Shown: positions 15,413 to 23,883, counted from the stretch's first letter. The stretch: DNA of 41,296 bases from Candidatus Aegiribacteria sp. (GCA_030600545.1 JAUVLV010000023.1:1-41296), one strand, 5' to 3'. Notes: generated by a model from the letters alone, not told the origin. Translations and numbers: made by a program.

Positions 15413-16795
15413 TTGAGTTATCTGGTTTTTGCACGGAAATGGCGTCCTCAGACATTTGATGAGGTAATGTCCCAGGACCACGTAACCATTACGCTGAAAA
15501 ACGCAATCGATACGGGAAGAATAGGCCATGCTTATCTCATGACCGGCCCGAGGGGTGTAGGCAAGACTACTACTGCCAGAATTTTTGCAAAGGCTCTCAA
15601 CTGTGAAAACGGTCCCACTTCAAAACCCTGCCAGACGTGCGATTCCTGCAGGAGTATCACTGCGGGTAATCATATAGATGTCATGGAAATAGATGGGGCA
15701 AGCAACAGGGGTATCGATCAGATAAGAGACCTTCGGGAAAAAGCGCGTTACGCAACTGTCTCGGCAAGATACAAAATTTATATCATCGATGAAGTCCACA
15801 TGCTTACAAACGAGGCTTTCAATGCTCTTCTGAAAACTCTGGAGGAACCACCGGAATCAGTTATTTTCATTTTTGCGACAACTCAACCGAGAAAAGTTCC
15901 CGATACGATTCTCAGCAGATGCCAGAGGTTCGATTTCAGGCGCATCCCGGTATCCGATATGTCGGAATATCTGAAAAGGGAAGCTTTAAAGGAGGAAATC
16001 ACTTTAGACAGCACAGCCCTGAGTTTGGTGTGCAGGGCAAGCGGAGGAAGCATGCGGGATGCGCTTTCGCTGATGGATCAGCTTGTCAGTTTCTCCGGTA
16101 ATGACATAAAGGGTGAAGAAGTCGCAAAACTTCTTGGCATGGTGGAAACAGACCTGCTTGCCAATATCACATCAGGCATGCTTGCAGGGAATACTTCGGA
16201 AGCCATTGATCAAGTGTCCAGTGCTCTTGCAGAGGGGTACAGTGTAGATGAACTTCTTGATGCCCTTATTATTTTTCTACGAAATTTCCTGTTGACTGTT
16301 ACCGGTGCTTCAAACAGCCTCAGCGATGTTCCGGAATCAGAAAGAAGACTGCTTCTGGAAATGTCGGAAGGCCTTCCCGATGTGGCGGTTCTCAATATTC
16401 TTAGGATACTAAGCGGCGCTGCCATTGAAGTAAGAAGAAGCAGCCTTCCCCGGGTAACACTGGAAACGGCCATAATGACAGCATCGAAACTGTCCAGAGT
16501 ATTTTCTATAAGTGATCTGCCCCCGGTAGCAAAAAGATTTATTGAAAAACGAGAGAAAACTGAACAAGTGACTTCACCGGAAAAAGAAATTTCTGCCATT
16601 GAGGCCGAACCTTCGCCAGCGGAAAAGCATCAATTAAAGGAAGAAATTGCCGAAAAAAACGAAGCAGACGAAGCTACTGCGGATATAACGGAAGATAAAG
16701 ATCTGAAACAGAAAAACACCGCAGATGATGAAATCGATGAAGAGAAAGAAAAAAAGACATCCCAGGAGGTTCTGGGACTCTTTGATGCCGTCTGA
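15413..16795 (+). CDS. dnaX: DNA polymerase III subunit gamma/tau
   Basis: The clamp-loader ATPase. From TTG 15413 the protein is 460 residues and begins SYLVFARKWRPQTFDEV, the canonical DnaX start; GGAGG lies 5 bases upstream. Walker A GPRGVGKTT is at 45-53, the zinc module CENGPTSKPCQTCDSC follows, Walker B is DEVHML, and the SRC motif is in ILSRCQRFDF. Clamp-loader domain III follows to about 380; the rest is a short, highly charged Glu/Lys tail, so the tau-specific region is small. No obvious slippery A-run for a programmed gamma frameshift was found. First protein gene of the run ffs-dnaX-ybaB-recR, a conserved synteny. Confidence 0.97.
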   Translation: MSYLVFARKWRPQTFDEVMSQDHVTITLKNAIDTGRIGHAYLMTGPRGVGKTTTARIFAKALNCENGPTSKPCQTCDSCRSITAGNHIDVMEIDGASNRGIDQIRDLREKARYATVSARYKIYIIDEVHMLTNEAFNALLKTLEEPPESVIFIFATTQPRKVPDTILSRCQRFDFRRIPVSDMSEYLKREALKEEITLDSTALSLVCRASGGSMRDALSLMDQLVSFSGNDIKGEEVAKLLGMVETDLLANITSGMLAGNTSEAIDQVSSALAEGYSVDELLDALIIFLRNFLLTVTGASNSLSDVPESERRLLLEMSEGLPDVAVLNILRILSGAAIEVRRSSLPRVTLETAIMTASKLSRVFSISDLPPVAKRFIEKREKTEQVTSPEKEISAIEAEPSPAEKHQLKEEIAEKNEADEATADITEDKDLKQKNTADDEIDEEKEKKTSQEVLGLFDAV

Positions 16796-16821
16796 CCAAC
16801 GGAGATTATTCGGGAGGATAA

Positions 16822-17136
16822 ATGAATCAGAAGCAACTGAAAACTATGATGGCACAGGCACAAAGAATGCAGACCGGAATGTTGAAAGCCCAGGAAGAAC
16901 TTGCCGATGAAAGAGTTGAGGGAACAGCCGCTGATGGTCTTGTCAAAGCAGTAGTTACAGGACAGGGAAAACTGGTTGGGCTGACGATATCTCCGGAAAC
17001 CATTGATCCGGACGATGTGGAAATGCTGGAGGATCTTATCCTTGTGGCGGTGAAGAATGCTGTGGACGAAAGCAAAAAACTCTCGGAAGACAGAATGAAT
17101 GCTCTGGGAATACCCGGCATTGGAGGCCTGATGTGA
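16822..17136 (+). CDS. ybaB: Nucleoid-associated protein, YbaB/EbfC family
   Basis: A 104-residue protein that binds DNA as a dimer. The family pattern is clear: N-terminal helix KQLKTMMAQAQRMQTGMLKAQ, central VKAVVTGQGKLVGLTISPE strand pair, and the helix EDLILVAVKNAVDESKKLSEDRM. The end PGIGGLM is also typical. Strong GGGAGG before ATG 16822; the stop overlaps the recR GTG (ATGTGA). Always found between dnaX and recR in many phyla, which supports the call. Confidence 0.96.
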   Translation: MNQKQLKTMMAQAQRMQTGMLKAQEELADERVEGTAADGLVKAVVTGQGKLVGLTISPETIDPDDVEMLEDLILVAVKNAVDESKKLSEDRMNALGIPGIGGLM

Positions 17137-17720
17137 GTTCTGTCCTCTTTGACAGGCTCACAGAACAGCTTCAGAGACTTCCCGGTATTGGCAGGAAAAC
17201 AGCGATGAGGCTGGCCTTCAATATTGTTGACAGCAGAGAACTTGCCAGGGACCTTTCCGAAGCACTCCAGCAGGTATGGCAGAATGTAGGCGAATGTTCA
17301 ATATGCAGGAATATCACCGAGAAAGACGTATGTGATATCTGTTCTAACAGCTCCCGTCTTGATTCGATCTGTATTGTTCATAATCCCGCAGACATGAGGG
17401 CAATTGAGGACGCAGGGCTTTACAGGGGTAAATACTTTGTGCTTCACGGGTTTCTTGCGCCGCTTGACGGCATTGGCCCCGATGAACTGGGAATTGACAA
17501 ACTTCGAAAGATGATCGACAGATTCGAGGTTGATGAAATTATTCTTGCTCTTGATTCAACAGCTGATGGAGAAGCCACATCTTCGTACATTGCAAGAATT
17601 CTAGAAAAAAGCCGGGTTTCGGTAACAAGACTTGCCAGGGGGCTTCCTCCCGGTGCGTCCATTGAATTTGCTGATTCCCTGACACTGAGCCAGGCCTTCC
17701 AGGGACGACAGAAAGTCTGA
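17133..17720 (+). CDS. recR: Recombination mediator RecR
   Basis: RecR helps RecF/RecO load RecA on gapped DNA. The 195-residue protein has the helix-hairpin-helix LQRLPGIGRKTAMRLAF, a four-Cys zinc finger (CSIC-x8-CDIC), a Toprim domain starting ICIVHNPADMRAIEDAG, and the Walker-like GLPPGASIEFADSLTL near the end. GTG 17133 overlaps the ybaB stop by 4 bases. The length is normal (about 200). Confidence 0.97.
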   Translation: MSSVLFDRLTEQLQRLPGIGRKTAMRLAFNIVDSRELARDLSEALQQVWQNVGECSICRNITEKDVCDICSNSSRLDSICIVHNPADMRAIEDAGLYRGKYFVLHGFLAPLDGIGPDELGIDKLRKMIDRFEVDEIILALDSTADGEATSSYIARILEKSRVSVTRLARGLPPGASIEFADSLTLSQAFQGRQKV

Positions 17721-17724
17721 ACAG

Positions 17725-18336
17725 GTGCAGTTGAACTGGCCTAACCGTTTATCCATTATCAGAATACTGTTAAGTCCACTTTTTATGGTTCTTCTTATTG
17801 ACAACAGGCAGGAATCGAGGATTGCCGCACTTATAGTATTTGTGGTAGCCTCACTCACGGACCTTTACGACGGATATCTCGCAAGAAAATACGGGTGGAT
17901 CACCAACCTGGGTAAATTCCTTGACCCGCTGGCGGACAAACTGCTGATAGCCCTGGCGCTGATAGGCCTGAACCAGATAGACCTTGTTCCCGGCTGGGCT
18001 TTATATCTTGTAATAGGAAGGGAACTTCTTGTTACCGGGCTCAGATCCATCGCAGCCTATGCAGGGGTGCTTATTCTCCCATCCAGAATGGGAAAATACA
18101 AAACATCAGCCCAGATGCTTTCCATGATCTGCTATCTGCTCTTCTCCGTGCTCTATCATGACAGTAATGGAAGGATTGGTTTCCTTAACATCGGTGGTAT
18201 GGATCTTTCCTCCGGGATGGATCTTCTTCTGTTTTCCGCCGATATTCTTCTGCTTGTGGCAGTACTCCTGTCCCTTATATCGGGCGCGGATTATTTCTGG
18301 CGCAACAGGTCGATACTGAAAAGACTGGTTCAGTGA
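17725..18336 (+). CDS. pgsA: CDP-diacylglycerol-glycerol-3-phosphate 3-phosphatidyltransferase
   Basis: Makes phosphatidylglycerophosphate from CDP-diacylglycerol and glycerol-3-phosphate at the inner membrane. The 203-residue protein has the CDP-alcohol transferase motif D-x2-DG-x2-AR-x8-G-x3-D-x3-D within LYDGYLARKYGW and GKFLDPLADK, and about five membrane helices. It starts at GTG 17725 (QLNWPNRLSIIRI), a normal PgsA start. It is followed directly by pgpA, which performs the next step, so the two adjacent genes complete phosphatidylglycerol synthesis; the substrate-forming cdsA is also in this window (28107). Confidence 0.95.
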   Translation: MQLNWPNRLSIIRILLSPLFMVLLIDNRQESRIAALIVFVVASLTDLYDGYLARKYGWITNLGKFLDPLADKLLIALALIGLNQIDLVPGWALYLVIGRELLVTGLRSIAAYAGVLILPSRMGKYKTSAQMLSMICYLLFSVLYHDSNGRIGFLNIGGMDLSSGMDLLLFSADILLLVAVLLSLISGADYFWRNRSILKRLVQ

Positions 18337-18800
18337 AGTTTCGTATACCGTCAGTCGGCATCGTTGTATCTACAGTTTTTTGGGCCGGTTACATCCCTGT
18401 TGCTCCAGGAACCGCTGGCAGCCTGGTTTCTGCTGGATTGTACATCGTGCTTCAGCCTGGCGGGCTTCTTCCATGGGTGCTTTGTGCGTTTTTTCTTGTA
18501 CTTGGTTACTGGGGAAGCTATGCCGGCAGAAAAAAATGGGGAGGGGATCCATCGAGAGTTGTTATTGATGAATTTGCCGGATGCTGGATATCGTGTCTGG
18601 CGGTTCCATCAGATTGGGGAATTGCAGGTATTGCCGCTGCTTTCGTGCTTTTTAGAATTTTTGACATTTTTAAGCCCTGGCCTGTATCAGTTTTCGACAG
18701 AATGAAATCAGCTGCCGGGATCCTTCTCGATGATGTCGCTGCAGGTATTATGGCTGCTTTTATTATTATCGTTGGAAATCTTGTCTATGGAATTTTATAA
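18333..18800 (+). CDS. pgpA: Phosphatidylglycerophosphatase A
   Basis: Dephosphorylates phosphatidylglycerophosphate to phosphatidylglycerol. The 155-residue membrane protein has the family signature GYIPVAPGTAGSLV, the acidic VVIDEFAGCWIS segment and FRIFDIFKPWPVS followed by ILLDDVAAGIMAA. GTG 18333 overlaps the pgsA stop by 4 bases. The C-terminus overlaps pncC by 14 bases. Confidence 0.95.
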   Translation: MKFRIPSVGIVVSTVFWAGYIPVAPGTAGSLVSAGLYIVLQPGGLLPWVLCAFFLVLGYWGSYAGRKKWGGDPSRVVIDEFAGCWISCLAVPSDWGIAGIAAAFVLFRIFDIFKPWPVSVFDRMKSAAGILLDDVAAGIMAAFIIIVGNLVYGIL

Positions 18801-19281
18801 CGCTGAACTCGTGAAGCGAATAGGAAGTATCATGCTGAAGGCGGGGAAAACCCTTTCAGCAGCTGAATCCTGTACAGGTGGATTGGTTGGAATGCTTCTG
18901 ACTTCCGTTCCCGGATCTTCACAATGGTTCAAAGGTGGTATAATAGCCTATTCAAACACTGTAAAGACCGATATTCTTAATGTTTCCTTCTCTGTAATAG
19001 AAGAAAACGGTGCGGTCAGTAAAGAAACCGTACTGGCCATGGCCGCTGGCGTAAGGAAACTGATCGGAACTGATTTTTCGGTTTCCATATCCGGAATAGC
19101 GGGGCCCGGTGGCGGTACAACCGAAAAGCCTGTGGGTACTGTCTGGATAGCCGTACGCGGCGAGAAGTCAGTTTCCGCTGAAACGAAGAGATTCGCTGGA
19201 AAACGTGACGTGGTCAGAAGGAAGGCGGCTGACTATCTTCTTGAAAAGTTGTACGCATTCCTTAAGGAAGAGGTGAAGTGA
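18787..19281 (+). CDS. pncC: Nicotinamide-nucleotide amidohydrolase (CinA C-terminal domain only)
   Basis: PncC deamidates nicotinamide mononucleotide for NAD recycling. The 164-residue stand-alone domain shows AESCTGGLVGMLLTSVPGSS with the catalytic Ser region, FKGGIIAYSNTVK, SISGIAGPGGGT and KPVGTVWIAV, all family blocks. The N-terminal COG1058 domain of full CinA is missing, as in E. coli YgaD. ATG 18787 is chosen because the sequence upstream in this frame is only the out-of-frame shadow of pgpA. Its place before thpR and recA matches the cinA-thpR-recA order in many bacteria. Confidence 0.95.
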   Translation: MEFYNAELVKRIGSIMLKAGKTLSAAESCTGGLVGMLLTSVPGSSQWFKGGIIAYSNTVKTDILNVSFSVIEENGAVSKETVLAMAAGVRKLIGTDFSVSISGIAGPGGGTTEKPVGTVWIAVRGEKSVSAETKRFAGKRDVVRRKAADYLLEKLYAFLKEEVK

Positions 19282-19802
19282 GGATATTCGCAGCCCTGGA
19301 ACTGCCTCAGAAAGTTATCAAAGGGATAACTGACTGGCAGAAGCCGCTTATGTCACGTTATTCATCTCTTAAATGGGTCAGGGGAGACCGCATGCATCTT
19401 ACGCTGCGGTTTTTTGGCGATATTCCTGAATCCGGGATTGAAAGGATTCATGAAATTCTCTCCTTATGGCATCCCGGTCCTATGAAATTCTCCCTTAGCG
19501 GCATCGGTACATTCGGCAGAAGCAGTTCACCTTCGGTATTCTGGCTTGGAGGAGACTTTCCGGTGGAAATCTCCGAAATATCAGGAGAGCTTGGCCAGGT
19601 TCCAGATGAAAAAGGAAGAAAAGGTGAAAAGAGGTTCTTTCCGCATCTTACCGTTGCAAGACGAAAGGATTCTTCGGAATTGCCGGAACTTGATCTGCCC
19701 GATGAAATAACTGGGGTGTTTACCGAAGCAGCTGTTATTAACAGCAGATTGACCTTAAGAGGTCCAGAATACACATTTCTTAATAGATACGATTTACATT
19801 AA
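19278..19802 (+). CDS. thpR: RNA 2',3'-cyclic phosphodiesterase
   Basis: A 174-residue 2H phosphoesterase (formerly 2'-5' RNA ligase LigT). The two catalytic motifs are HLTLRF (about 36-41) and HLTVAR (about 121-126), and the N-terminus RIFAALELPQKV is typical. GTG 19278 overlaps the pncC stop by 4 bases and has GGAAGAGG upstream. It opens 2',3'-cyclic phosphate ends of RNA in vitro; the physiological role is unclear. Confidence 0.95.
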   Translation: MRIFAALELPQKVIKGITDWQKPLMSRYSSLKWVRGDRMHLTLRFFGDIPESGIERIHEILSLWHPGPMKFSLSGIGTFGRSSSPSVFWLGGDFPVEISEISGELGQVPDEKGRKGEKRFFPHLTVARRKDSSELPELDLPDEITGVFTEAAVINSRLTLRGPEYTFLNRYDLH

Positions 19803-19819
19803 GCTGAAAGGTTGATCCA

Positions 19820-20869
19820 ATGGCTGGAAAAAAGAACATTTCCGCGGACAAGGAAAAGGCGCTTAAGGCTGCCTTCCATCAGATTCAAAAGCAATTCGGG
19901 CAGGGAGCCTTGATGAGGCTTGGCGAAAACACGCATATGCAGGTGGATGTCATTCCAACCGGTTCGATTTCACTGGATGCCGTTCTCGGTATCGGAGGCA
20001 TTCCCCGGGGAAGGGTTACCGAGATATATGGAGCAGAAGCATCAGGCAAGACAACACTGGCTCTTCACATAATAGCAAGCGCCCAGAAATTAGGCGGGGA
20101 AGTTGCTTTTATTGATGCTGAACATGCTCTTGATCCTGTCTATTCGAAGAATCTGGGAGTGAATATTGACGATCTTCTTGTATCGCAGCCATCCAATGGA
20201 GAGCAGGCCCTTGAGATAACCGAGATGCTTGTGAGAAGCAATGCGGTTGATGTAATAGTGATAGATTCCGTTGCAGCCCTTGTTCCAAGAGCTGAAATAG
20301 AAGGAGAAATGGGCGACAGCCATGTAGGTCTTCAGGCACGTCTGATGTCCCAGGCTCTCAGGAAACTCACAGGTGCTGTTTCCCAGTCCAATTGCGCTGT
20401 AGTGTTCATCAACCAGATACGTATGAAAATCGGTGTAATGTTCGGGAATCCCGAGACCACTACCGGAGGAAGAGCTCTGAAGTTCTACAGCAGTGTTCGG
20501 CTGGATGTGAGGAGAATTGCCTCGATAAAGAACGGGGATGAGGTAATAGGCAGCCGCACAAGGATTAAAGTGGTTAAGAACAAGCTTGCCCCTCCCTTCA
20601 GGAAAGTTGAATGTGACATACTTCATGGCTTCGGTATTTCCTATGAAGGAGAGCTTATCGATCTGGGTCTTGACAATGAATTGATTTCGCGCAGGGGTAC
20701 GTGGTATTCCATGGGAGATACTCAATTGGGCCAGGGCCGGGAGAAGAGCAGGCAATTCCTTGCGGACAATCCTGAAATAGCCGCTGCTCTTGAAGCTGAT
20801 CTCAGGAAGGTACTTGATATACCCGGACCGAACAAAAATTCCGAAGAGAAGCGCGAGGAGAAAAAATAG
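19820..20869 (+). CDS. recA: Recombinase RecA
   Basis: The 349-residue strand-exchange ATPase. Walker A reads GAEASGKTT at 71-79; the usual bacterial form is GPESSGKTT, so Pro and Ser are replaced by Ala. Other motifs are canonical: [10 protein letters not shown], the catalytic Glu in that block, [19 protein letters not shown] (loop L1), and [27 protein letters not shown] (motif around loop L2, split here only by name). The C-terminal tail is charged (Glu/Lys) as usual. ATG 19820 with AAAGG upstream. No LexA-like palindrome is evident in the 17-base gap before it, and it appears to be expressed from upstream. recX follows directly. Confidence 0.98.
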   Translation: MAGKKNISADKEKALKAAFHQIQKQFGQGALMRLGENTHMQVDVIPTGSISLDAVLGIGGIPRGRVTEIYGAEASGKTTLALHIIASAQKLGGEVAFIDAEHALDPVYSKNLGVNIDDLLVSQPSNGEQALEITEMLVRSNAVDVIVIDSVAALVPRAEIEGEMGDSHVGLQARLMSQALRKLTGAVSQSNCAVVFINQIRMKIGVMFGNPETTTGGRALKFYSSVRLDVRRIASIKNGDEVIGSRTRIKVVKNKLAPPFRKVECDILHGFGISYEGELIDLGLDNELISRRGTWYSMGDTQLGQGREKSRQFLADNPEIAAALEADLRKVLDIPGPNKNSEEKREEKK

Positions 20870-21498
20870 CAGAACTTCCCGTAGAAGAAATTATCAGTAT
20901 CAGAAAAGGATGGCAGCTTGTTGTCACTTCGGATGGAACATGGATGCTTCCAGTGAAGAGTGTTACCGCTATGGAACTTCATCCTGACGCAATTGCGGAT
21001 TCTGCGAAAATCCGGGAAGCTGCCCTCAGAGAACAACCGCCGGCGGCACGCAACGACACGGAGAGATTCCTTTCCAGGTCTGAGCATACCATGCATCAGC
21101 TCAGATCCTATCTCATTAAGAGAAAATACCTTGAAAAGGTAGCCAGCGATACACTGAAATGGGCTGAACGCAACGGCCTGGTAGATGACAGGCGGTATGC
21201 TTCAATCTACATCCGAAGCCATTCACATAATTCACTAATGGGAAATTTCAGGATAAGAATGGAGCTTAAGAAGCGTGGCATTTCCGACAGTATAACGGAC
21301 GAATTACTGTCTGAACGTGAAGAAAGTGATCTCTACCGGATTCTCGTCAAGACCATTGCTGAAAAATACGGGCATCTTGAAAAGGAGAAAGCTCTCCGCA
21401 GGGCTATGGGTTACCTGCAGAGGAGAGGTTTCCCATACGACCTGATCGGCAGGGTCGTCAATGAGGCTCTCCGAAATCCGGAGGAACAGTCAGATTGA
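20866..21498 (+). CDS. recX: RecA regulator RecX, probable ATA start
   Basis: RecX binds and inhibits RecA filaments. The three-helix repeats are clear: [49 protein letters not shown] and the final [18 protein letters not shown]. The frame stays open upstream of the first ATG (20944) and encodes the usual beta-rich RecX leader ([20 protein letters not shown]), which shows that translation starts earlier. No ATG, GTG or TTG exists between the stop at 20815 and 20944. ATA at 20866 has AGGAG exactly 5 bases upstream and overlaps the recA stop (ATAG), so I place the start there (210 residues). ATT at 20890 is the alternative. Confidence 0.85.
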   Translation: MAELPVEEIISIRKGWQLVVTSDGTWMLPVKSVTAMELHPDAIADSAKIREAALREQPPAARNDTERFLSRSEHTMHQLRSYLIKRKYLEKVASDTLKWAERNGLVDDRRYASIYIRSHSHNSLMGNFRIRMELKKRGISDSITDELLSEREESDLYRILVKTIAEKYGHLEKEKALRRAMGYLQRRGFPYDLIGRVVNEALRNPEEQSD

Positions 21499-22004
21499 GG
21501 AACAGATGGTATCGCTATTTCTGGACTGAACTTGGCAGAAGAATTACCGGAGCAGAAACTGAATTGCCATCGTATCTCCCGGATGAAATGGCCGATGTCC
21601 TGCATGCTGAGCTGCCCGACAAAGGTGAATTTTCCTTTCGACTGGGATCAAGGCTGTCTCCGAGGAAGGCCAGAAATATTTACGGTTATACCTGGAATGT
21701 TTTGCGAGAAAGGGGATTCAGCCGTTCTCTAAAACTGAAGCCGTGGCCCGGCGTTTCCATACTTATCCCTTTTTACAGGAACAGTATCGGAGTTATACCA
21801 CAATCCTTTTCGAGAAGGATACCTCCCGAAAAAAGAGCATTGTCCCTTGTGGGAAGATCGGCTGCAGCCCTGAGTCTGGGTGTTGACTTATGGATCGTTC
21901 CCGCGAATTGGAGTGATGATGTACTGGCCATTTTCAGCAGCGGAGGTGTAAAAGCCTGTTCTCTGGACAATCTGACCGGTATATGCGAAGAGTGGTTTCC
22001 ATGA
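21495..22004 (+). CDS. Conserved-looking protein of unknown function
   Basis: A 169-residue protein, TTG start overlapping the recX stop. No signal peptide or membrane helix. It is rich in Arg, Trp and Pro with features such as FSFRLGSRLSPRKARNIYG, KLKPWPGVSILIPFYRN and SAAALSLGVDLWIVPANWSDD, consistent with a compact alpha/beta domain. The last part (ALSLVGRSAAALSLGVDLWI...GGVKACSLDNL) could be a Rossmann-like or endonuclease-like half, but I see no catalytic motif. Its position between recX and yidD, with overlaps on both sides, says it is co-translated. I do not recognise the family. Confidence 0.65.
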   Translation: MRNRWYRYFWTELGRRITGAETELPSYLPDEMADVLHAELPDKGEFSFRLGSRLSPRKARNIYGYTWNVLRERGFSRSLKLKPWPGVSILIPFYRNSIGVIPQSFSRRIPPEKRALSLVGRSAAALSLGVDLWIVPANWSDDVLAIFSSGGVKACSLDNLTGICEEWFP

Positions 22005-22399
22005 ATATCGTTATCGTGTGTCTGTTGATCCTCCTCCTGCCTGTGGTAGCACAGGGTGATAACAGCTTCACACCTGTAGACGAATCCGGAGACACAAATA
22101 ATCTGGAAAGTGATAGTGCTTTCTTTGATATTCTGTTCCTTCAGTACAGAGGAATATTCCGGGATCTCCTTGGCAGGAGGTGTGTATATTCTCCCAGCTG
22201 TTCACACTATGGCCAGGAGACCATAGGAGCAAAGGGGCCTGTATTCGGCGTTATGATGGCACTGGAAAGGTGGACCAGGTGCAATTCGGCAGCCTTCAGT
22301 TATGGAGATTACATGATGACTGAAAAGCATAAATTGGTTGATCCGGTGGAATCCGGAAAGGACGTGACATGCTGGGGACGTTTCTTGCTGCCCTTCTGA
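22001..22399 (+). CDS. yidD: YidD-like protein with export-type N-terminus
   Basis: About 132 residues. The YidD core is present: LQYRGIFRDLLGRRCVYSPS, then CSHYGQETI and VFGVMMALERWTRCN, which hold the family's three Cys. Normal YidD (70-90 residues) is a cytoplasmic-face amphipathic protein that helps YidC/Sec membrane insertion. Here the core is preceded by a classical signal-like segment (MNIVIVCLLILLLPVVAQG) and an acidic linker, which would place the core in the periplasm or anchor it. ATG 22001 is preferred because it forms ATGA with the preceding stop; ATG 21983 would add six residues. Confidence 0.8.
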   Translation: MNIVIVCLLILLLPVVAQGDNSFTPVDESGDTNNLESDSAFFDILFLQYRGIFRDLLGRRCVYSPSCSHYGQETIGAKGPVFGVMMALERWTRCNSAAFSYGDYMMTEKHKLVDPVESGKDVTCWGRFLLPF

Positions 22400-23217
22400 C
22401 AGTATTTCCGAATCAAGACATTGAAGAGGGTTTTGCTAATTATCTGTACGAACTGGGTGAGTACGGTATGGCTTCCAGCGAATATCTGAGAATTATTTAC
22501 AGTAATGATGAAGATACACTGGCATGCCCCCTTGCCGCCCTCCGGCTTGCGAGATGCTGGCAGGAGCTGGGGCGCCGGGAAGACGCACTTCTCCTATACG
22601 GATACCTTAAAACTAATTTAATTGATGCTGAATTGAGGGCAGGTGCAATGATGGGTGCGGGGTCGGTCCTTGAGGAATCGGGTAATTATGCTGCGGCACG
22701 AGAACTGTATTCGGATGCTGCGTTTACTTCGGGAGACATTGACCTTTCAGGGAGAGCTGAGATAATGTCGTGTCTTATGGATGCAAAGATGGGTAGTTGG
22801 GAGATTTCTGCCGAGGAACTCAGAAATATTTCCGCAGCTGGAGGCCCATTCTGCGAAATTTCCGAAAACCTTGCAGTTAAAGTTGCAGAAGGAACTGACC
22901 TTTCCAGCCGCAGCCCGTTATGGTGTGGAATATCCAGTGCTCTGATTCCCGGCTCCGGTCAGGCTATCTGTGGTCATTATACCGACGGTATAATAGCATT
23001 AGGTGTAAACGGCGCGATGGCCTGGCTGTTCTACGAATCTTTGCAGGAGAGTAACACCACCACTTCGGTATTGCTGGGGTGGCTAAGCCTATCTTTTTAT
23101 GGGGGCAATATTTACGGCGGTTCACGAGCAGCAGTGACATACAATTCGGCCAGAAGGCGCGAACTGCTTGATGAGGTTACCAGTGTACTTAAGGATCAGC
23201 AACGGTTCAGACCTTGA
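22369..23217 (+). CDS. TPR-containing membrane protein (DUF5683/TM2-like end)
   Basis: A 282-residue protein: a signal-like hydrophobic start, TPR helices from about 17-165 (ANYLYELGEYGMASSEYLRI; ALLLYGYLKTNL; YAAARELYSDAAF), then a C-terminal membrane region with SSALIPGSGQAICGHYTDGI, the P-G-x-GQ motif of DUF5683/TM2-type proteins, and two or three hydrophobic segments. It overlaps yidD by 31 bases, a tight coupling that suggests joint action at the membrane. It closes the long dnaX-to-here run; the following 220 bases are a leader region. Confidence 0.75.
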   Translation: MLGTFLAALLTVFPNQDIEEGFANYLYELGEYGMASSEYLRIIYSNDEDTLACPLAALRLARCWQELGRREDALLLYGYLKTNLIDAELRAGAMMGAGSVLEESGNYAAARELYSDAAFTSGDIDLSGRAEIMSCLMDAKMGSWEISAEELRNISAAGGPFCEISENLAVKVAEGTDLSSRSPLWCGISSALIPGSGQAICGHYTDGIIALGVNGAMAWLFYESLQESNTTTSVLLGWLSLSFYGGNIYGGSRAAVTYNSARRRELLDEVTSVLKDQQRFRP

Positions 23218-23330
23218 CTTTCTCTTGAAATTCCTGCAGTTTAGCGGTTCCCTTCAGTATTCTCATGATCGATGAACTAATGCAGCGTTGCGGGACTTGT
23301 CGAATGTGGGAAGACCGGGATTCATGCAGC

Positions 23331-23402
23331 TTGCGAATTATTTTAAGCTGATTTTTTAAATTGTTGTGTTCCAGTCATATCCATCTCACGGATTGCTGGA
23401 AC
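23331..23402 (+). promoter_or_regulatory. Leader region of rplM operon: promoter-like boxes and hairpin
   Basis: The 220-base gap 23218-23437 holds no gene. TTGCGA (23331-23336) and the AT-rich TTTAAA (23355-23360) are a weak promoter pair. A hairpin follows: GTTCCAG (23368-23374) pairs with CTGGAAC (23396-23402), with an inner ATCC/GGAT stem and a 7-base loop. It may be an autoregulatory L13 leader; other phyla have such leaders, but this one was not matched to a known consensus. Confidence 0.4.
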
Positions 23403-23437
23403 GATATAGCGTGTTCTATAGTGGAGGTTTTAGAAAA

Positions 23438-23866
23438 GTGAAGACTTATACAGCCAAAACCGGGGAAATTGAAAGAAAATGGTGGCATGTAGATGCCACC
23501 GGATATTCTCCCGGAAGATTGGCGTCAAGGATCGCTATGATTCTTCAGGGCAAGAACAAGCCGGTCTATACACCCCATATTGATACCGGTGATTTTGTTG
23601 TTGTAACAAATGTTGAGAAAATGAATTTCACCGGAAGAAAACTCGATCAGAAGGAGTATGGACGCCATACTGGATATCCCGGTGGAAGGAAAACAACAAG
23701 CATGAAAGTGATGCTTGAGAAGCATCCTGATAGAATACTGAGGAAAGCTGTCAGGGGTATGATGCCCAGGAACAGAATTGCTCGAAAACAGATCAAGAAG
23801 CTGAAGATTTTCGCGGGGAAAGAACATACACATGCGGCACAGAACCCTCAGGTTCTGGAAATCTAG
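23438..23866 (+). CDS. rplM: 50S ribosomal protein L13
   Basis: GTG 23438 gives 142 residues beginning KTYTAKTGEIERKW, the exact family start and length; GGAGG is 10 bases upstream. An in-frame upstream start at 23366 would run through the leader hairpin and is rejected. Blocks GRLASRIAMILQGKNKPVY, TPHIDTGDFVVVTN and AVRGMMPRN are typical. It is an early assembly protein of the large subunit, paired with rpsI 17 bases downstream. Confidence 0.97.
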   Translation: MKTYTAKTGEIERKWWHVDATGYSPGRLASRIAMILQGKNKPVYTPHIDTGDFVVVTNVEKMNFTGRKLDQKEYGRHTGYPGGRKTTSMKVMLEKHPDRILRKAVRGMMPRNRIARKQIKKLKIFAGKEHTHAAQNPQVLEI

Positions 23867-23883
23867 CGGGCAAGGGTGGTGAA

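Noticed and set aside
18730-18786. Upstream extension of PncC
   Set aside because: A hydrophobic leader that is only the out-of-frame reading of pgpA; the conserved domain begins after ATG 18787.
20090-20755. Minus-strand frame of 221 codons
   Set aside because: Fully antisense to recA, whose protein is unmistakable.
23366-23437. Upstream extension of L13
   Set aside because: Non-conserved, overlaps the leader hairpin; L13 of normal length starts at GTG 23438 with GGAGG.
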